DNA from: Sediminibacterium sp. | GTDB lineage: Bacteria; Bacteroidota; Bacteroidia; Chitinophagales; Chitinophagaceae | Direction of reading: 5' to 3' | NCBI GenBank assembly: GCA_016786865.1 | Contig: JAEUVE010000020.1 | Span: 118,912-182,911, forward strand | DNA length: 64,000 nucleotides | Shown: positions 26,169 through 35,626 of the stretch, piece by piece | Layout of the letters: every line of letters begins with the position of its first letter | Numbering within the stretch: position 1 is the stretch's first letter | Notes under the pieces: generated by a model | Databases searched by the model: none | Told to the model about the DNA's origin: nothing | Seen by the model: only the letters and a program-made list of their open reading frames with translations | Position numbers and translations under genes: made by a program

Positions 26169-28724
26169 TTATTTTTTACTGTTAGGAATATGTGCCTTCA
26201 ATTCAACAGAAAAGAGTCTTCCAATAGACGGTGAGCCTACAAACTCCTTCTGAGTAACATTAAAGAGATTACTGATTCCCGCTCCTAAACTTAGAGCGCT
26301 GTTGAGCTTAACACCACCGCTGATGTCGATACTGGTGAATCCGCCCAGTGCACCCCAGTCAAAATTTTTCGCATAATACCGTGCAGTGTTCGTGAGTGGA
26401 TTTATTCCTCCATATACAAGACCGCGTTTTCCTTCCCCTGCGGCTGTACCAATCTGGCTTCCGCTGTACAGATCGTATTGCTGTACCCAGCGCATAGAAA
26501 TATTCAGAAACATTTTTCCTTTTGCAATGTTCTGAAAACTCAGTGTGGAAGACAACCTGTTGGCAGGAGCGTTCAGTGATTTTTCTTCAAGAGAAACATA
26601 TCCGTCGCGGTTGGCGTCGTTCTTGATATTGTCAGAAGTAATATCACTACCAAACCAGGAATATTTCATGGCCAGGCTAATATCATCGGAGAAGAAATAG
26701 TTCAAACCAAGGTCTACCCCGTAAGAAGCTACCTGTCCATAGTTAAAATAGGTAGAGAATGCCGCACCTGAAAGTACACCTGTACCACTTACTGTACCCG
26801 GCAATAACAGACTTGCAGTCGGGATGGCAATGCTACCAACACTCAAAGCCCTTCCGCCCACAGAAATCGCCGGGCTCAGGAAGTTCTGGCTGCTTCCATA
26901 ATAGGCGTTCACATCTATATAAAGCTTTTTACCAATGGTTCCCTTATACCCGAGTTCCCATGTGCTGATCTGTTCCGGTTTTAACGGAATGGTCGTTGCA
27001 ACAGATGCAGGATCATTTGCGTTGGCACCGTTCGGGATGTACTTCACCCCATCGCCGTTCCCAAATACAATACCAAACACACTGGCCCGCTGGAACAGGA
27101 TAATCGGAGCGGCAAATGCCTTACCCCATGTTAAACGGATGCTACCACCCGGAACTCCTTTCACCAGAGCTAATTTGGGAGAGAACATGTTCTTGAATAA
27201 ACTGTGATGATCCAGGCGGGCCGCAGCTACAAATTTCAAATCACCTGGCAATGTTTTTTCCAATTGCATAGCGCCTCCGTACTGTGTTACCTGCACCTTT
27301 TCCGTTGCATCAGCCAGGCTGGTACCATATGTTTTAGGATCATCCTTTTGATAAGAAGCGCCAATAATCAGGTTTACACCTGCTTTATCAAAATTGGTGT
27401 TGTATTGAGCTTCCGCATTAAACCTCCGGGAATTTTCTTTAAAACGATTTCCCAGTCTGGTTGCAAATGCTTCTGCCTGATCCGGATCCAGGCGGCCCAC
27501 TGCAGGATAGAGCGGATTGGCTGGATCGGTAATGGTACTATGTGTCCGGTTCCAAAAATCCCTGGTATATCCGGGAATACCATAAGAGGTACCAACATTG
27601 GTCCAGGTTTCGTATGCCTGTGCAAAGAAACGGGGACTAATGTATTTCAACTGCAGGTAGGAAAATTTCCAGTCTTTGATCTGATTGCGGCCTGTGTTAT
27701 TCACACTCAGGAAATCATTAACACTTCCTCCGTAAGAAAGAACCAGATCTGCTTTGGAGGAAACTGCATAATAAACATCTGCTGCACCACGCATATGCTT
27801 AAACTGGTTACTTGAAATCCTTTCCGGAATAGCCAGTGCAGGACCGTATACCGATCCGCCGGCATAAATACTGTCGTTGAAATCGAAGTCTTTTCCTGTG
27901 GTGTATTCTCCGGTAATCTTATATGCCCACTTGTTGTTGATTTTACTGGCTGTGCGGAATCGGCTGGTAAATACACTGCGATTACCGGCACCAATGGCAA
28001 TATCTGTTCCCTGAAATTTGCGCGGGTCTTTTGTGATGGTATTGGCAACTCCATTATGTGCGTTTGGTCCGTATAATGCAGAGTTTGGTCCAAGTACAAT
28101 TTCCATCCTGTCTATATCTTCCTTAATTACCGTATTCATAATACCAGACGCCAGGCCACTGCCGCCGGCCATCATGCTGTTTCTTCCATCGGTCATCTGA
28201 AGAATTTTTGCATTGAAGGCATTATTAAATCCGCGGGCGTTAAACCCTACTCCGGTTACCCCTGTACGAACAAATTCCACACCCTGAATTTTAGAAGCCA
28301 GTTCCCCTACATTAAATGAACTTGTTTGTGCAAAATCTTTTGAAGTTAACACACTGATTGTAGCGGGAGCCCTGGTAATTTTTTCTGGTCTTTTGGAGGC
28401 ACTGACCACCACTTCATCTCCCCTGCCGGAAGAAGGTGCAAGGCTTATTGAAAATCTGGCACCAGCTTCTCCCGTAACTTCTTTGTCTGAATAACCTACA
28501 TAAGAAACAACGAGGGTGATTTTTCCGCTTTTTGAAATGGCCAGGGTAAAATTACCTTCGTCATCTGCATACGTTCCGGCTCCGGTAGATTTAATCATCA
28601 CACTGGCGCCGGGAAGAGGCATATTTGTTTTTGCATCGGTTACGCGTCCGCTTACTTTAGTAGCCTGGGCCTGCAAAGCCCCTTGTATAAGCAGTAAACA
28701 CATGAGTACAAGCAATCGTTTCAT
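26169..28724 (-). CDS. TonB-dependent outer-membrane receptor
   Basis: The 851-residue protein has a signal peptide (MKRLLVLMCLLLIQGALQAQ). A carboxypeptidase-regulatory-like domain lies near 22-100 (VSGRVTDAKTNMPLPGASV). A plug domain near 115-230 contains GFNARGFNNAFNAKIL and GPNSALYGPNAHNGVANTIT. A large beta barrel ends with a family-type terminal strand (LFSVELKAHIPN). The frame is open 24 codons further upstream, but the ATG at 28724 directly precedes the signal peptide. It is not a SusC: no SusD follows. Its linkage to an acyl-CoA synthetase, hydrolases and an SDR suggests import of a lipid-like or aromatic substrate. Confidence 0.9.
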   Translation of the reverse strand: MKRLLVLMCLLLIQGALQAQATKVSGRVTDAKTNMPLPGASVMIKSTGAGTYADDEGNFTLAISKSGKITLVVSYVGYSDKEVTGEAGARFSISLAPSSGRGDEVVVSASKRPEKITRAPATISVLTSKDFAQTSSFNVGELASKIQGVEFVRTGVTGVGFNARGFNNAFNAKILQMTDGRNSMMAGGSGLASGIMNTVIKEDIDRMEIVLGPNSALYGPNAHNGVANTITKDPRKFQGTDIAIGAGNRSVFTSRFRTASKINNKWAYKITGEYTTGKDFDFNDSIYAGGSVYGPALAIPERISSNQFKHMRGAADVYYAVSSKADLVLSYGGSVNDFLSVNNTGRNQIKDWKFSYLQLKYISPRFFAQAYETWTNVGTSYGIPGYTRDFWNRTHSTITDPANPLYPAVGRLDPDQAEAFATRLGNRFKENSRRFNAEAQYNTNFDKAGVNLIIGASYQKDDPKTYGTSLADATEKVQVTQYGGAMQLEKTLPGDLKFVAAARLDHHSLFKNMFSPKLALVKGVPGGSIRLTWGKAFAAPIILFQRASVFGIVFGNGDGVKYIPNGANANDPASVATTIPLKPEQISTWELGYKGTIGKKLYIDVNAYYGSSQNFLSPAISVGGRALSVGSIAIPTASLLLPGTVSGTGVLSGAAFSTYFNYGQVASYGVDLGLNYFFSDDISLAMKYSWFGSDITSDNIKNDANRDGYVSLEEKSLNAPANRLSSTLSFQNIAKGKMFLNISMRWVQQYDLYSGSQIGTAAGEGKRGLVYGGINPLTNTARYYAKNFDWGALGGFTSIDISGGVKLNSALSLGAGISNLFNVTQKEFVGSPSIGRLFSVELKAHIPNSKK

Positions 28725-28734
28725 TGGTGTTTTT

Positions 28735-29454
28735 TTATTGGTGTATAAATTGTAAAATGGTTTGATTAACAATAGCGGGTTTTTCAAATTGCACAAGATG
28801 CCCTGCCTCGTTAATCAATATAATTTTATTGTTGGGAATTTGCTTTGCAATGTCAGCCACCGCTGCAACAGTTAATCCGGGGTGAAGTACCCTGTTCGGG
28901 ATAAGCGCATCAGTGGTTCCAAAAAGAATTAATGTTGGTTGCACAATGTCGGGGAGTTTACCCTGAAGCGAATAGCCGAGCATCCCTTTAATCCCCAACG
29001 GAATCTGCGCACAATAAGCAGCGAAATTCTTGCACTGCTTCATAGCAATTCTTTCCCGCACTAGTGATACAGCTTCTTCCGGCATCTGATGAAAATTCAT
29101 CCTGTAGCTATTTTCTATGGATATACTGTCCTGCTTTTCATAAAAATCGGCTGTGGCGTAATTGGTAATAATGCCTGCTTCTGCGGGAGTGAAAGTTTCC
29201 AATCCGGCTGGTGCTACCAGGATCAACTTAGAAACCAGTAACGGGTATTTTAGCGCCAGAATCATTGCGATCTGGCCACCCATTGAATGCCCCATTACAA
29301 TAGCTTTGTTTATTTTCAACTGCCCCAACATTGCAGCTATTTTTTCTGCAAAAAGATTAATATAGCCCAAAGTGGCTAATAAAGAGAAGTTTACAAGAAC
29401 CGAAAGTGCTATCGGTAACGATTTAGTAATGGTGCTTACTGCACTCGCTTTCAT
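28735..29454 (-). pseudogene. Alpha/beta hydrolase lacking its N-terminal part
   Basis: The 239-residue reading frame has the nucleophile GHSMGG near residue 54, an acid in FGTTDALIP and the His in NEAGHLVQF. The first beta strands, including the HG oxyanion loop that normally precedes the nucleophile by about 70 residues, are missing. The first 30 codons encode a hydrophobic stretch (about SLPIALSVLVNFSLLATLG) unlike the family. The break lies next to the left end of the ICE, so the 5' part was probably lost or scrambled when the element or an earlier one inserted. The frame is open to TTG 29481; ATG 29454 is used. It could still be expressed, but a normal fold is doubtful. Confidence 0.55.
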
Positions 29455-29685
29455 CTGATTACCTTGTAAATCATTACGCAAATTTAATAAAAAAAGGGTT
29501 AAGTAGGAGCATACTTAATCCTTTTTTCGTTTTTTCAATATGCATAAGAAACCGTAAGTAGAAAAAAAATCTTTCCCAACTTGGGTTAATCTGTGGGATT
29601 GGTTTCATTATTATTTCCAAGTTTTGATAAATGAACAAAGTTGTAATTCCGAAACAAATAGTGCTAATCTCAAAATATCTAAGCT
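29455..29685. other. Probable ICE left junction
   Basis: This 231-bp stretch separates the truncated hydrolase from the first RteC gene. It holds the bidirectional terminator at 29496-29521 and then AT-rich sequence that should contain the RteC promoter. No tRNA gene or integrase is present. The exact attachment core cannot be defined without the other end. Confidence 0.5.
29496..29521. terminator. Bidirectional terminator-like hairpin at the ICE edge
   Basis: GGGTTAAGTA and TACTTAATCC pair with one G-U wobble around a 6-nt loop. The stem is followed by six T residues on the plus strand and preceded by at least seven A residues, so it can end transcripts in both directions. It would insulate the element from the chromosomal operon. 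Confidence 0.65.
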
Positions 29686-30528
29686 ATGGAAATCGTGTTG
29701 AACAAAATACTATCGGAAATTCGGCATCAAGAAGATAAGCTCTCTTCTCAAATGATGCAAACTGCGGATGAGGCTTACCAAATGACCTTGTTCCTAAAGG
29801 AAATGCTGTTTTCTATAAAGATGAAAGTCTTACAGACCGGATTTAAGGATGAACAGCAGGAAATTAATTTTTTCAAGAACATCAAACCGCAGATTTTAGG
29901 AAAACTTATTTATTACAATAAGTTATTCCGAATTGAAACTACCTGCCCGGTAAGTACCGGAAGAATACACCAAAGTTATTTTGAAAATCAACTAAAAATC
30001 CTCAAATCTGAATATAAGGAAAGCATATCCAATGAAGATTTTTACAGGTACTATCGAGCAGGCAGAACTGACCGTGACCATAGCTATTTTAGGCTCGGAA
30101 AAATTAATTACCACGATGGTTTAAAAAGTAATGTATTTGAAATTGACCTTAGCTTTTCTACTTATTACGATAACAAAGTTGCCCATATTATAGCCAATGA
30201 ATTAATTTATACTTTTTTGCTTACCAAAATAAATCCTGAAAAAAATCCTGATACCATTTTAAACGGCGATGGAAACAAAGACATTTCGTGGACTAACTCC
30301 CAAAATGCGCTGATAGAATTGATTTACGCGCTGTACGCTTCCAAATCTATAGCATACGGTAAAATAGGCATCAGAAAATTGGCATTGATTTTTCAAATCT
30401 TATTCCGAACGCCCTTGAACGATATACATCATTCTTTTCACCGGATGAAAACACGGGCAGGCTCGCGGACGGTATTTTTAGACCAACTCAAAATTTCTCT
30501 CGAAGAGTATATGGATAAAGACCTTTAG
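29686..30528 (+). CDS. rteC: RteC-domain protein
   Basis: The 280-residue protein matches RteC, the regulator that in CTnDOT acts in tetracycline-induced excision. Recognisable regions are EINFFKNIKPQILGKLIYYN, the YYRAGRTDRDHSYFRLGK segment, STYYDNKVAHIIANELI and a C-terminal NSQNALIELIYALYAS with a winged-helix-like end. No tetQ, rteA or rteB gene is near, so the inducer is unknown. A second RteC lies at 45519. Two hairpins follow its stop codon. Confidence 0.88.
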   Translation: MEIVLNKILSEIRHQEDKLSSQMMQTADEAYQMTLFLKEMLFSIKMKVLQTGFKDEQQEINFFKNIKPQILGKLIYYNKLFRIETTCPVSTGRIHQSYFENQLKILKSEYKESISNEDFYRYYRAGRTDRDHSYFRLGKINYHDGLKSNVFEIDLSFSTYYDNKVAHIIANELIYTFLLTKINPEKNPDTILNGDGNKDISWTNSQNALIELIYALYASKSIAYGKIGIRKLALIFQILFRTPLNDIHHSFHRMKTRAGSRTVFLDQLKISLEEYMDKDL

Positions 30529-30549
30529 GAATATCAGCACAGGCGTTTG

Positions 30550-30576
30550 AAAGCAGTACATTTCTTGTACTGCTTT
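30550..30576 (+). terminator. Rho-independent terminator after RteC
   Basis: AAAGCAGTACA and TGTACTGCTTT pair perfectly over 11 bp around TTTCT. The stem ends in a TTTTTT run. It lies 21 bp after the RteC stop. Confidence 0.85.
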
Positions 30577-30645
30577 TTTCTTTGCCCATATATGCCAATT
30601 GGCAAATGTTGGCAAAAGGCTACTATAAAATAACAGGAACACGCT

Positions 30646-30670
30646 AAAACCCTTATTTAATAAGGGTTTT
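30646..30670 (+). terminator. Second hairpin downstream of RteC
   Basis: AAAACCCTTATT and AATAAGGGTTTT form a perfect 12-bp inverted repeat around one T, followed by TCTC. It lies about 120 bp after RteC and about 110 bp before the HTH gene. It may be a back-up terminator or a block to transcripts entering from either side. Confidence 0.7.
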
Positions 30671-30778
30671 TCTCATTGCAAAAAATTTAAAAAAAGTGCT
30701 AAACCAATGGGTACGCATTGGCAGACAAACACTGCCACACTTCTGAATTTTGTACTGTGAATATTAAACAATATTGCT

Positions 30779-31132
30779 ATGAATATTATAACAGTTGACG
30801 AAGAAGTGTGGAAGCACCTAAACGAACGGTTGAAAGCCATTAGCGAATATATCCTCAAACTGGAAGATACAAGCTACGATAGCTTATGGCTTAACAATCA
30901 CGAAGTCTGCCAGTATCTCCACATCAGCGAAAAAACATTATGGCGTATGCGCACCAATGGGCAGATAGCCTTTTCAAAAATGTACGGACAGTATTACTAT
31001 ACGATTGGTGCGATTAAGGAAATGCTCAACGCTAACGCCGTGCAGACCACAGATGAATATGTAGAAGAGCTAATGGCGAAAGGCAAAAGCTATATCGAGA
31101 AAGGCAGAAAGCTGAAATCTGGTAATAATTAA
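30779..31132 (+). CDS. Helix-turn-helix (excisionase-like) protein
   Basis: The 117-residue protein has a central MerR/excisionase-type HTH (NHEVCQYLHISEKTLWRMRT) and a wing, then a helical Lys-rich tail. Such proteins in Bacteroidota ICEs serve as DNA-bending or excision co-factors. It starts a plus-strand run and is 12 bp before a related small HTH gene. The two share the layout of a helical N-terminus, an HTH of the same type and a YYYT/YYKL wing. Confidence 0.8.
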   Translation: MNIITVDEEVWKHLNERLKAISEYILKLEDTSYDSLWLNNHEVCQYLHISEKTLWRMRTNGQIAFSKMYGQYYYTIGAIKEMLNANAVQTTDEYVEELMAKGKSYIEKGRKLKSGNN

Positions 31133-31144
31133 AAGCGTACCCGT

Positions 31145-31453
31145 ATGAATATCGACAAAATGGAATTTGTGGCGTGGATGGAACGCATAATGGATAGGCT
31201 GGACATTCTCGGCAACCACATAGACGATTTACAAAAGAGGCGAAACAGCATAGACGGCGAAGAATTACTGGACAATCAGGACTTATTGCAAATGCTGAAA
31301 ATCAGTAACCGTTCCCTGCAACGGTATCGCTCCATAGGCAAGCTCCCTTATTATACCATTAGCGGAAAACTGTATTACAAGCTCTCTGATGTGCATCAGT
31401 TCATCAGGGAAAGTTTTAATCCTCCCTTGCCCAAACTGAATGCCAATAAGTGA
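31145..31453 (+). CDS. Helix-turn-helix (excisionase-like) protein, paralogue of the upstream one
   Basis: This 102-residue protein has the HTH LLDNQDLLQMLKISNRSLQR followed by a wing (YTISGKLYYKLSDVHQF). It resembles the 117-residue neighbour in order of elements. An N-terminal helix (about residues 1-35) may mediate dimers or heterodimers. The pair probably acts together in element excision or in control of nearby genes. Confidence 0.8.
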   Translation: MNIDKMEFVAWMERIMDRLDILGNHIDDLQKRRNSIDGEELLDNQDLLQMLKISNRSLQRYRSIGKLPYYTISGKLYYKLSDVHQFIRESFNPPLPKLNANK

Positions 31454-31536
31454 CAAATGCTGCCTTTGAGTGCCACATAAAGCAAATCAGTGAAGGCTTA
31501 CTTTACATTCGACCGTGAATTTTAAAATTTCAGATT

Positions 31537-33003
31537 ATGAGCGAAGAAACAACAAATAAACAGGAAATGCCCGAACAGCTTTCGGACATATTACTCGTAC
31601 TGGATAAAGAAAAAATGAAAATCCAGGCAGTAAAGAGTATTGACGAAAACGGGAAAATGGAAACCGTGGAACCCACCAAGAAAAACCAAAACCAGTTTAT
31701 GCGTGTGGATAAAAGCGGCGATTTCTTTTCCAATTTCTTTTCCAATTTTTTCAGCCAGTTAAAAAACCCTACAAACTTTAGTTTCTTCAAAGTACCAGCC
31801 CCGGTTGCTGCTGAAAAGGCGCAGGAACTCCAAAAGCACGTAGATAAGCCCACTCCACAGGGCGAAAAAGTGCTGAAAGAACACGAAGTGAAAGCGGAAC
31901 CCCAACAGGATAAAAAACAAGAAAATCAAAATAATATGGCAACAGCACAAACAACAACGGAAACAAGCGAATACCGCTACAAGCCGGAGCAGATTGATTG
32001 GGAGACAATGAAAAACCTCGGATTAAGCAAAGAATATCTTGAAAAAAGAAACCTGCTCGACCCTTTGTTACGAGGTTACAAAACCAATGAACTTTTACCG
32101 ATAGGTATTAACCTGGGTGGTTCTATCCTCCGCACGGATACCCGCTTGTCTTTACAGCAAGGCGAAGACGGCAATGTTATCGTGGCAATACACGGTATCA
32201 AAAGAGAACCTAACCTGCACTTTGAGTTTTTCGGTCACAAGTTTACGGACGAAGACAAGAAAAACCTGCTCGAAACGGGCAATATGGGGCGTGTGGTCAA
32301 TCTCGTAAATTCCAAAACAGGCGAACTGATGCCGTCCATTATCAGTATCGACAGGCTGACTAATGATGTAATTGCGCTACGCACGGATTTTATCAAAATT
32401 CCCGATGAAATTAAGGGCGTAAAACTGAATGAGGAACAAAAGCAAACGCTGATGGAAGGCAAACCACTCTATTTAGAGGGTATGATTTCCACAAAGGGAA
32501 CAGAGTTTTCGGCAACGGTACAATTCAATGCTGACAAACGATACGTTGAGTTCCTGTTTGACAGAAGCAACAACAATCAGCAAGCGCAAACTAATCAACA
32601 GAATACTCAACAAAGCAATCAGCAAAGCCAACCGCAGGAAGCTCCAAGAACTTTCAGGGGCAAAGAACTGGATGATGAGCAGTATAACAAGTTCAAAGCC
32701 GGACAAACCATATACGTTGAACTGAAAGACAAAAAAGACCAACCGTATAAAGGTTATATCACTTTTGACAAAGATACCGGAAAGACCAACTTTGAGTTCC
32801 CCGGTCAGTATAAAGCACGGGTAGAACCTGCTGAAGCCCATAAAACGCAGACTGCCGTTAATTCGGAGGGTAAAACCAATGAAGCGACGAAGAATGTCCA
32901 AGAGCCTTTGAAGTCAGGGCAGCAAAGACCGAAAAACAAACAACAACAGGAAAAACAAGAACAACCTAAAGTTGCTGCTCAACCAAAGGGGCGCAAACTA
33001 TAA
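31537..33003 (+). CDS. DUF4099/DUF3945 domain ICE protein
   Basis: The 488-residue protein has an N-terminal region (about 1-110) with ILLVLDKEKMKIQAVKSI and a SGDFFSNFFSNFF segment. A DUF4099-like part follows (about 148-245, PEQIDWETMKNLGLSKEYLEK). DUF3945-like repeats come next (about 285-345 and 365-430; KGVKLNEEQKQTLMEGKPLY). A Gln-rich linker and a basic tail ending PKGRKL complete it. It sits upstream of TopB, as in related ICEs; its function is unknown, but DNA processing is plausible. A shorter paralogue follows at 33056. Confidence 0.82.
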   Translation: MSEETTNKQEMPEQLSDILLVLDKEKMKIQAVKSIDENGKMETVEPTKKNQNQFMRVDKSGDFFSNFFSNFFSQLKNPTNFSFFKVPAPVAAEKAQELQKHVDKPTPQGEKVLKEHEVKAEPQQDKKQENQNNMATAQTTTETSEYRYKPEQIDWETMKNLGLSKEYLEKRNLLDPLLRGYKTNELLPIGINLGGSILRTDTRLSLQQGEDGNVIVAIHGIKREPNLHFEFFGHKFTDEDKKNLLETGNMGRVVNLVNSKTGELMPSIISIDRLTNDVIALRTDFIKIPDEIKGVKLNEEQKQTLMEGKPLYLEGMISTKGTEFSATVQFNADKRYVEFLFDRSNNNQQAQTNQQNTQQSNQQSQPQEAPRTFRGKELDDEQYNKFKAGQTIYVELKDKKDQPYKGYITFDKDTGKTNFEFPGQYKARVEPAEAHKTQTAVNSEGKTNEATKNVQEPLKSGQQRPKNKQQQEKQEQPKVAAQPKGRKL

Positions 33004-33055
33004 TATGCTTTAGGTTAAGTATTATCAATACCACAAATTTAAAACTCGATTTTTT

Positions 33056-33526
33056 ATGAACGAGCAATCCCGTTTTGAAAATGGCAATTCCGAAATGCCA
33101 CATATCCTATTGGTAATGGATAAAGATGTTCAACAAATCTATGGAATGAAAGGTGTCGGAAAATATGATGAGTATCAAACGGATAAAGTCAAAAAAGACA
33201 ACTTACTTGAATTTAAACAGTTTGAAAAAAATAGTGATTTCCTTTCGATGTTTCTAAGAGAATTTTTCGATGTAATGAGTAGACCAGAAGTATATAGGCT
33301 TTTCATTGTTCCCCAGTCTAAAGCAGTTGAATTAGCTGCTAAAATTCAGCAGCATATAAAAGATAAGTCGCCATCAACAGCTCAATTGATTAAGCAATAC
33401 GAACTATCAACTGACAAATATCGAAACCCTATTACTAAAGTTGAGAAGGACCTGCCACAAAAAGGTGTTCAAATTAAGCAAGAAAGAAACCAAGTTCCTA
33501 AAAAAAACAGGGGCAGAAAAATGTAA
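33056..33526 (+). CDS. Shortened paralogue of the DUF3945 protein
   Basis: This 156-residue protein repeats the two ends of its larger neighbour. Its start (HILLVMDKDVQQIYGMKGV, then EKNSDFLSMFLREFFDVMSR) matches the first 110 residues of the 488-residue protein, and its tail PKKNRGRKM matches PKGRKL. The DUF4099 and DUF3945 centre is absent. It begins 52 bp after that gene and ends 6 bp before TopB. It may be a regulator or decoy of the large protein, or the product of a duplication with internal deletion. Confidence 0.7.
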   Translation: MNEQSRFENGNSEMPHILLVMDKDVQQIYGMKGVGKYDEYQTDKVKKDNLLEFKQFEKNSDFLSMFLREFFDVMSRPEVYRLFIVPQSKAVELAAKIQQHIKDKSPSTAQLIKQYELSTDKYRNPITKVEKDLPQKGVQIKQERNQVPKKNRGRKM

Positions 33527-33532
33527 TGTAAT

Positions 33533-35626
33533 ATGAAAACAATTATTGCAGAAAAACCAAGCGTAGCAAGGGAAATAGCCGCACTTGTGGGAGCATCCGA
33601 TAAAAAGGACGGCTACCTGACAGGTAACGGCTATTTTGTTACGTGGGCATTCGGTCATTTAATAGGACTGGGAATGCCCGAAGATTATGGCATTTCGGGA
33701 TTTGATAAAGCATCCCTGCCGATATTGCCCAACCCGTTTTTATTGACCGTCCGCAAGGTCAAAAAAGACAAAGGGTACACTGCCGATACTGGCGCATTAA
33801 AGCAACTGAAAGTCATTGAGCAGCTTTTTACGAAGAGCAACAGCATCATTGTTGCTACTGATGCAGGTCGTGAGGGCGAACTCATTTTCAGGTACATTTA
33901 TGAATACCTGAAATGCAACAAGCCTTTTGAACGCCTTTGGATAAGTTCGCTTACCGAAAAGGCAATGAAGCAGGGCTTTGACAACTTGAAAGACGGGGCA
34001 GCATTTGATGGACTGTACCAGGCAGCGCAAGGCAGAAGCCGTGCCGACTGGCTTGTAGGCATCAATGCTACACAGGCATTGAGCATTGCCGCAGGCAACG
34101 GTATCTATTCGCTCGGAAGAGTACAAACGCCCACACTGGCTTTGATATGCAAACGCTATCTCGACAATAAGAATTTCACGGTAAAGAAATACTGGCAGAT
34201 ACAACTAACACACAATAAAGCGCAGGTTGATTTCAAAAGTATTTCAGCAACCAAATGGGACGAAAAGCAGCTTGCCGATGATACACTTAAAGCCATTCAG
34301 CGTGGCGGAACGGCAACCGTTACCTCGGTAGAAACCAAAAGAGTTACAGAACAGCCGCCCTTGCTTTTTGACCTGACAGGCTTACAAAAGGAAGCCAACA
34401 AAAGGCTGAAATTATCTGCTGAAGCAACACTTAATATCGCACAAAGCCTGTACGAAAAGAAGTTTATCACTTACCCACGTACCGGAAGCAAATACATCCC
34501 TGAAGATATGTGGGCAGAAATTCCAAACCTTGTGCGGGCTTTACAGAACCGGGAAGATTGCAAGCAAGCCCTTACGAAAATCAAATGGGGACGGTTCAAC
34601 AAACGTATCGTGAATGACCTCCGTGTAACGGACCATCACGGTTTGTTGATTACGGACAAAGTGCCATCTGTACTTAATGCAGACGAAAACAAGATTTACA
34701 ATATGATTGCGCTTCGTCTGCTCGAAGCCATATCACAAGCCTGTGTTAAGGAAATAACCGATATATCATTACAGGTATTGCATTACGACTTTACGGCAAA
34801 AGGCTGTAAAATTCAGGAAGCGGGTTGGCGTTCCATAAAAGGAAGTTTTACCGATGATGGCGAAGAGCCAGTACAGGATTTACCTGAACTGCATAAAGGT
34901 GACGAACTTGCCATAAAAGAAGCCGCCGTTTTGGAAAAGCAGACCAAACCGCCAGTGCTTTATACCGAAGCCGGGCTTTTGTCGGCTATGGAAACCGCAG
35001 GGAAAGAAATCGAGAATGAGGAAGAGCGCAAAGCCCTCAAAAATATCGGTATCGGTACTCCTGCAACAAGAGCCTCCATTATCGAAACCCTGTTTACTCG
35101 TAATTATATCCTACGGGATAAACGTTCTTTAATCCCTACCGAAAAAGGATTGCAGGTTTATGAGTTGGTCAAAGAACGCAAGATTGCAGACGTGGCAATG
35201 ACCGCCGAATGGGAATTGGCATTGCAGAAAATCGAAAACAATGAAGCGGATGCCGGAACATTCCAAAAGGAAATGGAAACCTATGCCAAATCCATTACCG
35301 ATGAATTGCTGCAAACCTCTATTGCAAGCACCAACCAACCCAAACTGACCTGCCCTAAATGCAAAAGTCAGCAGCTTATTATCCGTGATAAGATTGTGAA
35401 ATGCCCTTATGAGGCGTGTAACTGGGTACAGTTCCGCACCGTCTGCGGTGTACAAATCAGCATCGAAAATGTGACAAGCCTTGTAAATAAGGGCAAAACT
35501 TCTTTAATCAAAGGAATGACAAGCAAAGCCGGAAAGAAATTCGATGCTTACATCATTCTGAAAGAGAACGCAGAAAGTTCCTTTGAGTTTGAGAAAAACA
35601 AAAGCAGTAAACGCAATGGAAAATAA
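33533..35626 (+). CDS. topB: Type IA DNA topoisomerase (TopB-like)
   Basis: The 697-residue enzyme has the N-terminal Toprim signature (EKPSVAREIAALVG; DAGREGELIFRYIYE near residue 108). The catalytic tyrosine is about Tyr314 in FITYPRTGSKYIP. A C-terminal Cys4 zinc-finger-like segment contains CPKC and CPYEAC. It resembles topoisomerase III copies carried by plasmids and ICEs, which resolve single-stranded or catenated intermediates. Its 3' end overlaps the ORF6N start by 11 bp. Confidence 0.92.
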   Translation: MKTIIAEKPSVAREIAALVGASDKKDGYLTGNGYFVTWAFGHLIGLGMPEDYGISGFDKASLPILPNPFLLTVRKVKKDKGYTADTGALKQLKVIEQLFTKSNSIIVATDAGREGELIFRYIYEYLKCNKPFERLWISSLTEKAMKQGFDNLKDGAAFDGLYQAAQGRSRADWLVGINATQALSIAAGNGIYSLGRVQTPTLALICKRYLDNKNFTVKKYWQIQLTHNKAQVDFKSISATKWDEKQLADDTLKAIQRGGTATVTSVETKRVTEQPPLLFDLTGLQKEANKRLKLSAEATLNIAQSLYEKKFITYPRTGSKYIPEDMWAEIPNLVRALQNREDCKQALTKIKWGRFNKRIVNDLRVTDHHGLLITDKVPSVLNADENKIYNMIALRLLEAISQACVKEITDISLQVLHYDFTAKGCKIQEAGWRSIKGSFTDDGEEPVQDLPELHKGDELAIKEAAVLEKQTKPPVLYTEAGLLSAMETAGKEIENEEERKALKNIGIGTPATRASIIETLFTRNYILRDKRSLIPTEKGLQVYELVKERKIADVAMTAEWELALQKIENNEADAGTFQKEMETYAKSITDELLQTSIASTNQPKLTCPKCKSQQLIIRDKIVKCPYEACNWVQFRTVCGVQISIENVTSLVNKGKTSLIKGMTSKAGKKFDAYIILKENAESSFEFEKNKSSKRNGK

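Noticed and set aside
29455..29685. tRNA gene as ICE attachment site
   Set aside because: No cloverleaf-forming sequence with a T-loop consensus is visible in this stretch.
30590..30625. CRISPR-like repeats (GCCAATTGGCAAATGTTGGCAAA region)
   Set aside because: The GGCAA copies are short, few and irregular, with no spacers.
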